A stretch of DNA of 64,000 nt from Allostella sp. ATCC 35155. Its GTDB lineage: Bacteria > Pseudomonadota > Alphaproteobacteria > ATCC43930 > Allostellaceae. Within the stretch, counting starts at the first letter, position 1. Every line of letters begins with the position of its first letter. The stretch covers positions 2,662,001-2,726,000 of the forward strand of contig AP019701.1 in the NCBI GenBank assembly GCA_006738865.1. Reading direction: 5' to 3'. A program made the translations under genes and the position numbers. Positions 8,356 to 16,348 of the stretch are shown here, in pieces. Under the pieces are notes generated by a model that saw nothing but the letters and a program-made list of their open reading frames with translations, was not told the DNA's origin and did not search any database.

Positions 8356-9462
8356 ATGTACGTCGCGGTCAAGGGCGGCGAAGCCGCCATCGCCAACGCC
8401 GAACGCCTGCTGGCCGAGACCCGGCGGGGCGACCCGGCGGTGCCGGAGATCAGCACGGCCCAGATCGAGCAGCAGCTCGGGCTGGCCGTCGACCGGGTGA
8501 TGACCGAGGGCTCGCTATACGATCGCGAACTGGCGGCGCTGGCCCTGAAGCAGGCCTGCGGCGATCAGCTGGAGGCGGTGTTCCTGCTGCGTGCCTTCCG
8601 CACCACCCTGCCCCGTTTCGGCGCATCGCAACCGATCGACACCGGCCGGATGCAGGTGGCGCGGCGCATCTCGGCGACCTTCAAGGACCTGCCCGGGGGG
8701 CAGATCCTCGGCCCCAGCTTCGACTACACCCATCGCCTCCTCGACTTCTCGCTGCTCGCCGCGGGCGAGACCCCGGGCGGCCCGCGCGGCGAATCCGACC
8801 CCGAGCCGATGCCGCACGTCCTGGCCATGCTCGACCGGGAGGGGCTGATCGAGTCCGAGATCGAGGACAGCCCCGACGCTCCCGTGCCGGACATCACCCG
8901 CGAGCCGACGACCTATCCGGCCGACCGCGCCGCGCGCCTGCAGACGCTCGCCCGCGGCGACGAGGGCTTCCTGCTCGCGCTCGGCTATTCGGTGCAGCGC
9001 GGCTATGGCCGCAACCATCCCTTCGCGGGCGAGATCCGCTTCGGCACCGTGGAGGTCGAGTTCGTGCCGGAAGAACTCGGGTTCCCGGTATCGATCGGCG
9101 ACGTCGCCGTCACCGAGTGCGAAATGATCAACCAGTTCAAGGGCTCGGCGACCGAGCCGCCACAGTTCACCCGCGGCTACGGCCTCGCCTTCGGCCATTG
9201 CGAACGCAAGACCATGGCGATGGCGCTGGTCGACCGGGCGCTGCGTGCCCGCGAACTCGGCGAGGAGATCGACTCCCCGGCCCAGGACGAGGAGTTCGTC
9301 CTGGCCCATTCGGACAATGTCGAGGCGTCCGGCTTCGTGCAGCACCTGAAGCTGCCGCACTATGTCGACTTCCAGTCCGAACTCGTCCTGGTGCGCGAGC
9401 TGCGGCGGCGCGCCGCTGCCGCGCCCGGGCGGCGCGAGACCGCCCTGGCCGGGGACGAGTGA
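8356..9462 (+). CDS. phnI: C-P lyase core subunit PhnI (nucleosidase-type)
   Basis: PhnI displaces adenine from ATP with phosphonate, with help from PhnG, PhnH and PhnL, to form ribose 1-phosphonate 5-triphosphate. The 368-residue length matches the family. Recognisable blocks are MYVAVKGGEAAIANAE at the start, the QILGPSFDYTHRLLDFSL region, and the late GYGLAFGHCERKTMAMALVDRAL segment. It sits between phnH (four-base gap) and phnJ (two-base gap). Confidence 0.93.
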   Translation: MYVAVKGGEAAIANAERLLAETRRGDPAVPEISTAQIEQQLGLAVDRVMTEGSLYDRELAALALKQACGDQLEAVFLLRAFRTTLPRFGASQPIDTGRMQVARRISATFKDLPGGQILGPSFDYTHRLLDFSLLAAGETPGGPRGESDPEPMPHVLAMLDREGLIESEIEDSPDAPVPDITREPTTYPADRAARLQTLARGDEGFLLALGYSVQRGYGRNHPFAGEIRFGTVEVEFVPEELGFPVSIGDVAVTECEMINQFKGSATEPPQFTRGYGLAFGHCERKTMAMALVDRALRARELGEEIDSPAQDEEFVLAHSDNVEASGFVQHLKLPHYVDFQSELVLVRELRRRAAAAPGRRETALAGDE

Positions 9463-9464
9463 CC

Positions 9465-10349
9465 ATGGACGGCTACAACTTCGCCTATCTCGACGAGCAG
9501 ACGAAGCGGATGATCCGCCGCGCCATCCTGAAGGCGGTGGCGATCCCGGGCTACCAGGTGCCGTTCGCGAGCCGCGAGATGCCCCTGCCCTACGGCTGGG
9601 GTACCGGCGGCATCCAGGTCACGGCCGCCATCATCGGCACCGACGACGTCCTCAAGGTCATCGACCAGGGCGCCGACGACACCACCAACGCCGTCAGCAT
9701 CCGGCGCTTCTTCGCCCGCACGACGGGCGTCGCCACGACCGAGCGCACGGCCGAGGCGACGATCGTCCAGACCCGCCACCGCATCCCGGAACGGGCGCTC
9801 TCCGCCGGCCAGATCATCGTCTTCCAGGTGCCGATCCCCGAGCCGCTGCGCTGGCTGGAGCCGCGCGAGACGGAGACCCGCAAGATGCACGCGCTCGCGG
9901 AATACGGCGCGATGCACGTCAAGCTCTACGAGGACGTGGCGCGGCACGGCCGCATCGCGACGGCCTATGACTATCCGGTCATGGTCGGCGGCCGCTATCT
10001 GATGCGGCCCTCGCCGATCCCCAAGTTCGACAATCCCAAGCTGGACCGCTCGCCGGCGCTCCAGCTCTTCGGCGCGGGGCGGGAGAAACGCATCTATGCC
10101 GTGCCGCCCTGGACCACGGTCGTCAGCCTCGACTTCGAGGACCACCCGTTCGAGGTGCAGCGGTGGGAGAGCTGCTGCGCGCTCTGCGGCGCAACCGACA
10201 GCTTCCTCGACGAGGTGATCGTGGACGACCGCGGCGGCCGCATCTTCGTCTGCTCGGACAGCGACCATTGCGGCGAGCGGCGCGCCGCCGGCCATGTCGG
10301 GCCGCAGCCGGACGCGCTCGGCCAGCCGGTCGCCGAGGAGGCCACATGA
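9465..10349 (+). CDS. phnJ: Radical-SAM C-P lyase catalytic subunit PhnJ
   Basis: Cleaves the C-P bond of alpha-D-ribose 1-phosphonate 5-phosphate by radical chemistry using a 4Fe-4S cluster and S-adenosylmethionine. The product has 294 residues. The cluster cysteines C238, C241 and C263 and the catalytic C269 keep exactly the spacing of the E. coli enzyme (241, 244, 266, 272), so the site is intact. The ATG at 9465 is chosen because the family-typical GYNFAYLDEQTKRMIRRAILKA follows at once; the open frame reaching further upstream is a shadow of phnI. The phnK start overlaps the stop (ATGA). Confidence 0.95.
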   Translation: MDGYNFAYLDEQTKRMIRRAILKAVAIPGYQVPFASREMPLPYGWGTGGIQVTAAIIGTDDVLKVIDQGADDTTNAVSIRRFFARTTGVATTERTAEATIVQTRHRIPERALSAGQIIVFQVPIPEPLRWLEPRETETRKMHALAEYGAMHVKLYEDVARHGRIATAYDYPVMVGGRYLMRPSPIPKFDNPKLDRSPALQLFGAGREKRIYAVPPWTTVVSLDFEDHPFEVQRWESCCALCGATDSFLDEVIVDDRGGRIFVCSDSDHCGERRAAGHVGPQPDALGQPVAEEAT

Positions 10350-11137
10350 CGACCCTCGCCATGACAGGCCGCCCGCTGCTGCAGGTCGAGGGGCTGACCC
10401 ACCGCTACGGCAGCCGGATCGGTTGCCGCGACGTGACGTTCGACCTCTGGCCGGGCGAGGTGCTCGGCATCGTCGGAGAGTCCGGCTCGGGCAAGACCAC
10501 CCTTCTCAAGTGCCTGTCGGCCCAGATGGAGCCCCATGCCGGCCACGTCGTCTACGACACGCGCGAGGACGGGCCGCAGGACGTGTTCGCCCTGTCCGAG
10601 CCGCGCCGCCGGCTGCTGATGCGGACCGACTGGGGCATCGTCCACCAGCACCCGGTCGAGGGCCTGCGCATGAAGGTCAGCGCCGGCGCCAATGTCGGCG
10701 AGCGGCTGATGGCGGTGGGGGCGCGCCACTATGGCGAGATCCGCGGCGCCGCGCTCGACTGGCTGGGCCGCGTCGAGATCGCCCGCGACCGCATCGACGA
10801 CATGCCGCGGACCTTCTCCGGCGGGATGCTGCAGCGGCTGCAGATCGCCCGGAACCTCGTGTCGCGCCCGCGCCTCGTCTTCATGGACGAGCCGACCGGC
10901 AGCCTCGATGTCTCGGTCCAGGCGCGCCTGCTCGACCTCCTGCGCGGGCTCGTCGCCGACCTCGGCCTCTCGGTCATCGTCGTTACGCACGACCTCGCCG
11001 TCGCGCGGCTGCTGGCGCACCGGCTGATGGTGATGCGCGCCGGCGCGGTCGTCGAGGAAGGGCTGACCGACCAGGTGCTCGACGATCCGCAGCATCCCTA
11101 CACCCAGCTTCTCGTGGCTTCGATTCTCCACCCATGA
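10346..11137 (+). CDS. phnK: C-P lyase associated ATP-binding protein PhnK
   Basis: ABC-type ATPase that docks on the C-P lyase core rather than on a membrane permease. The 263-residue product has Walker A (GESGSGKTT), the signature LSGG-like block (FSGGMLQRLQIARNL), Walker B (LVFMDEPTGSLD) and the PhnK-specific DWGIVHQHPVEGLRMKVSAG segment. It overlaps phnJ at its start and phnL at its end by four bases each. Confidence 0.93.
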   Translation: MTTLAMTGRPLLQVEGLTHRYGSRIGCRDVTFDLWPGEVLGIVGESGSGKTTLLKCLSAQMEPHAGHVVYDTREDGPQDVFALSEPRRRLLMRTDWGIVHQHPVEGLRMKVSAGANVGERLMAVGARHYGEIRGAALDWLGRVEIARDRIDDMPRTFSGGMLQRLQIARNLVSRPRLVFMDEPTGSLDVSVQARLLDLLRGLVADLGLSVIVVTHDLAVARLLAHRLMVMRAGAVVEEGLTDQVLDDPQHPYTQLLVASILHP

Positions 11138-11838
11138 CCGCTTCCCCGTCCCTCTCGCTCGCCGGCATCGGCAAGCAGTTCACCCTCCACGTCCAGGGCG
11201 GCGTCGTGCTGCCGGTCCTGGCCGGGGTCGCGCTCGACGTCGCGCCGGGGGAATGCGTCGCCCTGCACGGGCCGTCGGGCTCGGGCAAGAGCTCGCTGCT
11301 GCGGCTCGTCTACGGCAACTATCGCGCCCAGGCCGGCAGCATCGCCATCCGCCATCGCGGCCAGACGATCGACGTGGCGGCGGCCAGCGCCCAGACGATC
11401 CTGAAGTTGCGCCGGTACACGCTGGGCTATGTCAGCCAGTTCCTGCGGGTCATCCCCCGGGTGCCGGCCATCGACGTGGTGGCGGAACCGGCGCGCGCCG
11501 TCGGCATGACGGCGGCCGAGGCGGAGCGCCGGGCCGAGCGGCTGCTGTCCCGCCTGCGCATCCCGGAGCGGCTCTGGTCGCTGCCGCCGGCCACCTTCTC
11601 CGGCGGCGAGCAGCAGCGCATCAACCTCGCGCGCGGCTTCGTCGTCGACTATCCGGTCCTGCTGCTCGACGAGCCGACGGCCGCCCTCGACGCCGACAAT
11701 CGGCGGACGGTCGTCTCGCTCATCCACGAGGCGAAAGCCCGCGGCACCGCATTGCTCGGCATCTTCCACGATGCGGAGGTGCGCGATCAGGTGGCCGACC
11801 GCCTCTTCGCCATGCGACCGCCATCGATGGCGGCGTAG
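11134..11838 (+). CDS. phnL: C-P lyase associated ATP-binding protein PhnL
   Basis: Second ABC-type ATPase of the C-P lyase system (234 aa). It has Walker A (GPSGSGKSS), the signature FSGGEQQRINLARGF, Walker B (VLLLDEPTAALD) and the PhnL-type GYVSQFLRVIPRVPA segment. PhnL supports the PhnI-PhnG-PhnH step and binds the core together with PhnK. The gene ends 10 bases before the second phnM. The chosen ATG (11134-11136) overlaps the phnK stop. Confidence 0.93.
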   Translation: MTASPSLSLAGIGKQFTLHVQGGVVLPVLAGVALDVAPGECVALHGPSGSGKSSLLRLVYGNYRAQAGSIAIRHRGQTIDVAAASAQTILKLRRYTLGYVSQFLRVIPRVPAIDVVAEPARAVGMTAAEAERRAERLLSRLRIPERLWSLPPATFSGGEQQRINLARGFVVDYPVLLLDEPTAALDADNRRTVVSLIHEAKARGTALLGIFHDAEVRDQVADRLFAMRPPSMAA

Positions 11839-11848
11839 GATCGCCGCC

Positions 11849-12991
11849 ATGCGCGAATCGATCCTGACCGACGCCCGCATCGTCACCCGCGACGCGGTGC
11901 TCCACGGCACCCTCGTCGTCCGCGACGGGCGCATCCACGACCTCTCGACCGGCCGGAGCGCGGCCGCCGGCGCCATCGACTGCGGCGGCGACTATCTCCT
12001 GCCCGGGCTCGTCGAACTCCACACCGACAATCTGGAAAAGCACCTGACGCCGCGGCCGGGCGTGCCGTGGCCGCCCGAGGCCGCGATCCTGGCGCACGAC
12101 ACCCTCGTCGCCGGCTGCGGCATCACCACCGTGTTCGATTCCGTCGCCGTCGGCGACGTCATCGCCGGGACGCAGCGCCGCCGCAGCCTCGAGGTGACGC
12201 CGATCGGGCTGGCCCATGCGATCCGCCACGACATTCTGCGGGCCGAGCATTTCCTGCACATGCGCATCGAGGTCAGCGAGCCGGACGCCCGCGAGATGTT
12301 CGAGCCCTTCCTCGACGATCCGCTCGTCCGACTGGTCTCGCTGATGGATCACACGCCGGGCCAGCGACAGTATGCCGACGAGGCCGCCTATCGCCGCGGC
12401 TACCAGAAGCGGCACGCGGTCAGCGACGCCGAGTACGAGCGGTTCGCCGAGCACCGCAAGGCGCTCGCGGCCGAGTTCGCCGGCCCGCACCGGGCCTGGA
12501 TGGCAGCGCTGGCGCGCGAACGCGGCTGGCCGCTGGCGAGCCACGACGACGCGACCGAGGCGCATGTCGCAGAGTCGCTCGCGGCCGGCATGACCATCGC
12601 GGAGTTCCCGACGACGGTCGAAGCCGCCCGCGCGGCCCATGCCGGCGGCATGACGGTGATGATGGGGGCACCCAACCTCGTCCGCGGCCGGTCGCACTCC
12701 GGCAACGTCTCGGCGGCGGAGCTGGCGGAGCTCGGCCTCGTCTCCATCCTGTCGTCCGACTACTATCCGCACAGCCTGCTGCACGGCGCGTTCCTCCTCA
12801 CCCGGCCGCCGGTCGCGATGCCGCTGCCGGACGCGGTCGCGACGGTATCGGACACGCCGGCGAAGGCGGTCGGCCTCGACGATCGTGGCCGTCTGGAACC
12901 CGGGCTGCGCGGCGACCTGATCCGGGTGCGGGATGTCGACAGCCTGCCGGTCGTCCGTGCGGTCTGGAAGCAAGGGGAACGCGTGGCATGA
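11849..12991 (+). CDS. phnM: Alpha-D-ribose 1-methylphosphonate 5-triphosphate diphosphatase, canonical copy
   Basis: The canonical PhnM of the operon (380 aa): the metal-site block GLVELHTDNLEKHLTPRPGV (H58 and D60), MDHTPGQRQY, SHDDAT, GAPNLVRGRSHSGN and LSSDYYP are all present, as in E. coli PhnM. It releases diphosphate to make the PhnJ substrate. The ATG at 11849 lies 10 bases after phnL; an open frame further upstream is not needed. The stop overlaps the start of the flavoprotein gene (ATGA). The other copy at 5253-6428 is clearly diverged, so this is not a recent duplication. Confidence 0.93.
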   Translation: MRESILTDARIVTRDAVLHGTLVVRDGRIHDLSTGRSAAAGAIDCGGDYLLPGLVELHTDNLEKHLTPRPGVPWPPEAAILAHDTLVAGCGITTVFDSVAVGDVIAGTQRRRSLEVTPIGLAHAIRHDILRAEHFLHMRIEVSEPDAREMFEPFLDDPLVRLVSLMDHTPGQRQYADEAAYRRGYQKRHAVSDAEYERFAEHRKALAAEFAGPHRAWMAALARERGWPLASHDDATEAHVAESLAAGMTIAEFPTTVEAARAAHAGGMTVMMGAPNLVRGRSHSGNVSAAELAELGLVSILSSDYYPHSLLHGAFLLTRPPVAMPLPDAVATVSDTPAKAVGLDDRGRLEPGLRGDLIRVRDVDSLPVVRAVWKQGERVA

Positions 12992-13611
12992 TCGACGAAG
13001 CGCACTTCCTCCGCGACGCCGACGAGCTGCAGCGGCGCTACGGCACGCCGACCGAGACCTCGGTCGTCAAGGAAGTGGACCACATCCACCCCGTCTACCG
13101 TCCCTTCATCGAGGCCGCCCCGTTCTTCGTGCTGGCGACCAGCGGCCCGGACGGCCTCGATGCCTCCCCCCGCGGCGACGGTGCCGGCTTCGTCGTCGTC
13201 GAGGACGACAAGACCCTCCTGATCCCCGACCGGCGCGGCAACAACCGCATCGACAGCCTGCGCAACATCCTGGCCGATCCCCGCGTCGGCCTGCTGTTCC
13301 TCATCCCCGGCGTCGGCGAGACGCTGCGCATCAACGGGCGCGCCCGCCTCTCGGTCGATCCGGCGCTGCTCACCCGCTTCGCCGTCGACGGCAAGGAGCC
13401 GCGTTCGGTGATGGTGGTCGCCGTGGAGACGGTCTTCTTCCAATGCTCGCGCGCCATCGTGCGCTCGGCCCTCTGGGATGCCGCCCGGCATGTGCCGCGC
13501 GCGGCGCTGCCGAGCGGCGGCCGCATCCTGGCTGCGCTCAGCGCCGACCGGGTGGGTGGCCCCGACTATGACGCGGCGCTGCCGGCGCGGGTTGCGGCAA
13601 CGCTCTACTGA
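12988..13611 (+). CDS. PPOX-class FMN-binding protein (MSMEG_1061-like)
   Basis: Pyridoxamine 5'-phosphate oxidase-fold protein of 207 residues, the size of the MSMEG_1061-type group thought to bind FMN or F420. Visible family blocks are PFFVLATSGPDGLDASPRGD (about residues 44-63), LLIPDRRGNNRIDSLRNIL and GLLFLIPGVGETLRINGRA. It overlaps phnM by four bases, so it is firmly part of the phosphonate operon. A redox step on a released carbon product, or reductant supply, is possible, but no reaction can be assigned. Confidence 0.82.
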   Translation: MIDEAHFLRDADELQRRYGTPTETSVVKEVDHIHPVYRPFIEAAPFFVLATSGPDGLDASPRGDGAGFVVVEDDKTLLIPDRRGNNRIDSLRNILADPRVGLLFLIPGVGETLRINGRARLSVDPALLTRFAVDGKEPRSVMVVAVETVFFQCSRAIVRSALWDAARHVPRAALPSGGRILAALSADRVGGPDYDAALPARVAATLY

Positions 13612-13628
13612 AGGACATGGAGAACAGC

Positions 13629-14177
13629 ATGGAGACGTTCGACGACCTGTTCGCCGTGCTCGAGAAGGCCGGCGCCGAGCAGTATGGCCAGGAGGCGGTG
13701 AGTCAACTCGAGCACGCGCTGCAATGCGCCCAGTTGGCCGAGCAGGAGGGCGCGCCGGCGGCCTCGGTGACGGCGGCCCTGCTGCACGATGTCGGCCACC
13801 TCATCCACAATCTCGGCGACGACGCGGCGCTGCGCGGCATCGACGACCGCCATGAGTTCTCCGGCGCGGCTGTCCTCGAACGGTGGTTCGGCCCGGACGT
13901 CACCGAGCCGATCCGGCTGCATGTCGACGCCAAGCGCTGGCTCTGCCAAGCCGAGCCCGCCTACCACGACACCCTGTCGCCGGCTTCCGTGCGCAGCCTG
14001 CAGCTGCAGGGCGGCGTGTTCGACCCGGCCGGCGCCGACCGGTTCATCGCCCAGCCCTATGCCCGTGCGGCGGTCGCGGTGCGGCGGTGGGACGATATCG
14101 GCAAGGTCGCCGGCCTGGAGACCCCGCCGCTCTCGCACTATCGCGCCATCGCCGAACAGGTGCGGCGCACGGACTGA
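13629..14177 (+). CDS. phnZ: PhnZ-like HD-domain mixed-valent diiron oxygenase (phosphonate associated)
   Basis: HD-domain oxygenase of the PhnZ type, which splits alpha-hydroxylated aminoethylphosphonate into glycine and phosphate using a Fe(II)/Fe(III) pair. In the 182-residue product the metal ligands are H29, H53-D54, H75, H98 and D155, and the PhnZ-specific lid residues Y19 and E22 (YGQEAVSQLEHALQCA) and K102 are kept. I chose the ATG at 13629, with GGAG seven bases upstream; an in-frame ATG at 13617 has its purine run too close. No PhnY-type hydroxylase lies beside it, so its substrate may come from elsewhere or differ. It follows the PPOX gene by 17 bases. Confidence 0.8.
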   Translation: METFDDLFAVLEKAGAEQYGQEAVSQLEHALQCAQLAEQEGAPAASVTAALLHDVGHLIHNLGDDAALRGIDDRHEFSGAAVLERWFGPDVTEPIRLHVDAKRWLCQAEPAYHDTLSPASVRSLQLQGGVFDPAGADRFIAQPYARAAVAVRRWDDIGKVAGLETPPLSHYRAIAEQVRRTD

Positions 14178-14238
14178 GCGCCCTGGCCGGGCGGCTTCGC
14201 GTCGGGCAGGATGCCGGCCCGATCGCGAAGGAGCCCCC

Positions 14239-15129
14239 ATGCTGTTCGAAGGTTTCCGCAAGGGCGACGCCGCGGCGTCGGTCGGCCCGATCCGCCATGT
14301 CGTGGGCGGCTCGGGGCCGCCGGTGCTGCTGCTGCACGGCCATCCACAGACGCATGCCATGTGGCACCGGGTGGCGCCGCTGCTCGCCCGCCGCTTCACC
14401 GTCGTCGCGAGCGACCTGCGCGGCTATGGCGACAGCGCGAAGCCGGAGAGCGATCCCAGCCACGCCCCCTATTCCAAGCGCGCCATGGCGCAGGACCAGG
14501 TGGAGCTGATGGCGAGCCTCGGCTTCGACCGCTTCGCGCTGGTCGGCCATGATCGCGGCGGGCGCGTCGGCCATCGCCTCTGCCTCGACCATCCCGAACG
14601 GGTGGCCGCCTTCGCCGCCCTCGACATCGTGCCGACGCGGGCGATGTACCGCGCCATCACCATGGGCTGGGCCCGCCCCTACTATCACTGGTTCTTCCTG
14701 ATCCAGCCATTCGACCTGCCGGAGCGCCTGATCGGGGCCGACCCCGACTTCTATCTCGCCTGGCACATGGAGAAGCGACAGCCGACCAGGGAAGCGATCT
14801 TCGATCCCGAGGCAATGGCCGAGTACCGCCGCTGCTACCACCTGCCGGGCACCATCCACGCCATCTGCGAGGACTACCGCGCCGCCGCGTCGATCGACCT
14901 CGAGCACGACGAGGCCGACCTCGACCGGCAGATCGCGTGCCCGATGCTCGCGCTCTGGGGCGCGACCGGGGTCGTGGCCGAGCATTTCGACCCGATCGCC
15001 GAGTGGCGCAAGCGGGCCCGCGACGTTTCGGGCCGGGCCATCGCCGCCGGCCACTACCTTGCCGAAGAGGCGCCCGAAGACACTGCCGAGGCGCTGGCTG
15101 CCTTCATCGCGAACCCGGAATCCCAATGA
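14239..15129 (+). CDS. Haloacetate (fluoroacetate) dehalogenase, alpha/beta hydrolase
   Basis: Alpha/beta hydrolase of 296 residues that hydrolyses the C-halogen bond of haloacetates through an aspartyl ester. The nucleophile D105 (GHDRGGRVGHR, with R106 and R109 for carboxylate binding), the second acid D129, the halide-pocket residues H150, W151 and Y213, and a C-terminal GH as the base all align with the well-studied fluoroacetate dehalogenase, offset by about five residues. A good ribosome-binding site (GAAGGAG) precedes the ATG at 14239. It is 61 bases after phnZ and overlaps the next gene by four bases, so it is tied to the phosphonate operon. The exact halo-acid is unknown. Confidence 0.82.
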   Translation: MLFEGFRKGDAAASVGPIRHVVGGSGPPVLLLHGHPQTHAMWHRVAPLLARRFTVVASDLRGYGDSAKPESDPSHAPYSKRAMAQDQVELMASLGFDRFALVGHDRGGRVGHRLCLDHPERVAAFAALDIVPTRAMYRAITMGWARPYYHWFFLIQPFDLPERLIGADPDFYLAWHMEKRQPTREAIFDPEAMAEYRRCYHLPGTIHAICEDYRAAASIDLEHDEADLDRQIACPMLALWGATGVVAEHFDPIAEWRKRARDVSGRAIAAGHYLAEEAPEDTAEALAAFIANPESQ

Positions 15130-15650
15130 CCGAGACCCTGCAGATCGCCGACGGGCCGTTCGTCCATGCCGTCACCATGGACGATCTCGTCAAGTATCAC
15201 GGCCGCGACTTCCTCAACGGCCTCGCCCAGGCCTTCGTGGTGATCCGCACCGCGACGGAGCGGCTGGGCGGCGGCCGGCCGCTCGATCGGCGGCGCATCC
15301 GGCTGCTCCTCGGGCTCGACCCGCCCGGCGTGCTCGACGGGTTCGAGTATCTCACCCGCGCCTTCACCGATCGCCGGGTGATCGTCGACCGCCGCATCGG
15401 CATCGGCCCGGAATCCTTCGACGGCCATTACTACTTCGAGGTCCAGTACGAGGGCCGGCGCCTCGTCCTGGTGCTCCGGGACGGGATCATCCCGGACGGC
15501 TATTCGCAGATGGCGCGGCGGGGCTTCGCCCGCCTGCTCGATCCCGAGGAGGAGCGGCGCTGGAGCGCCGGCAAGCGGGACATCGCCGAACGCATCCTGG
15601 CCGCCCCGGTCGAAGAGATGTTCCACGTCACCGGCCCCCATCCCGCATGA
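15126..15650 (+). CDS. Unknown protein with FmdE-like pattern but no cysteines
   Basis: A 174-residue protein without a confident name. The N-terminal half (KYHGRDFLNGLAQAFVV near residue 23, and LGLDPPGVLDGFEYLT about 45 residues later) reads like the FmdE domain of formylmethanofuran dehydrogenase subunit E, whose pattern is HGH-x-C-PG and a later D-x-C-x-V-D. Here the cysteine positions are replaced and the whole protein has none. H25 and G26 remain. It may bind a one-carbon or pterin-like compound without a metal, but that is speculation. It overlaps both the dehalogenase gene and azlC by four bases, so it is co-translated with them. Confidence 0.5.
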   Translation: MTETLQIADGPFVHAVTMDDLVKYHGRDFLNGLAQAFVVIRTATERLGGGRPLDRRRIRLLLGLDPPGVLDGFEYLTRAFTDRRVIVDRRIGIGPESFDGHYYFEVQYEGRRLVLVLRDGIIPDGYSQMARRGFARLLDPEEERRWSAGKRDIAERILAAPVEEMFHVTGPHPA

Positions 15651-16348
15651 CGGAGCATCTCCGCCCGGTCACCTTCACCCGGGCCGGCGCATTCCGAGGC
15701 GCCCGCGACGCGCTGCCGATGGCGCTCGGCAGCGTCGCCTTCGGCCTCGTCTTCGGGGTTGCGGCACGCCAGGCCGGCCTCAGCCTCGCCGAGGCGACGC
15801 TGATGAGCGCGCTCGTCTTCGCCGGCTCCTCCCAGTTCGTCGCCATCGGCATCTGGGGCAGCCCGGTGCCGGTATTCGCCGTCATCGTCGCGACGCTGAT
15901 CGTCAATGCCCGCCACCTGCTGATGGGGGCCGCGCTGCGCCCCTGGTACAGCCGCCTGTCGCGCGGCCGGGCCTACGGCTCGCTCTTCTTCATGACGGAC
16001 ACCAACTGGCCCTTGCAGCTGCAGGCGTTCCTGCGGGGCGAGCGGGAAGGTGCCATCCTGCTCGGCAGCGGCCTCTTCATGCTGTCGACCTGGGTCGCCT
16101 CGACGGCCCTCGGCCATGCCGGCGGCGCGATCATCGGCGACCCGCGCACCTGGGGCCTCGACTTCACCGTCGTCGCCTTCTTCGCCGCCGTCCTGGTCAA
16201 GCTCTGGCGGGGCCGCGGCGACGCCCTGCCCTGGATCGTCGCGGCGGTGGTGGCGGTCGCGGTGCATGCCGTCGTGCCGGGCTTCTGGCACGTCATCGCC
16301 GGCGCGCTCGCCGGGTCGCTGGTCGGGGCGGTGCGCGATGCCCGCTGA
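15647..16348 (+). CDS. azlC: AzlC-family inner membrane exporter subunit
   Basis: Large subunit of an AzlC/AzlD (YgaZ/YgaH) amino-acid exporter, 233 residues, with about seven hydrophobic segments. The conserved MALGSVAFGLVFGVAARQAGLS and ALVFAGSSQFVAIG blocks near the N-terminus and the NARHLLMGAALRPW motif are clear. Known members export branched-chain amino acids or methionine. Its start overlaps the FmdE-like gene and its end overlaps azlD. Its place at the end of a phosphonate operon suggests export of a by-product (inference). Confidence 0.85.
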   Translation: MTEHLRPVTFTRAGAFRGARDALPMALGSVAFGLVFGVAARQAGLSLAEATLMSALVFAGSSQFVAIGIWGSPVPVFAVIVATLIVNARHLLMGAALRPWYSRLSRGRAYGSLFFMTDTNWPLQLQAFLRGEREGAILLGSGLFMLSTWVASTALGHAGGAIIGDPRTWGLDFTVVAFFAAVLVKLWRGRGDALPWIVAAVVAVAVHAVVPGFWHVIAGALAGSLVGAVRDAR

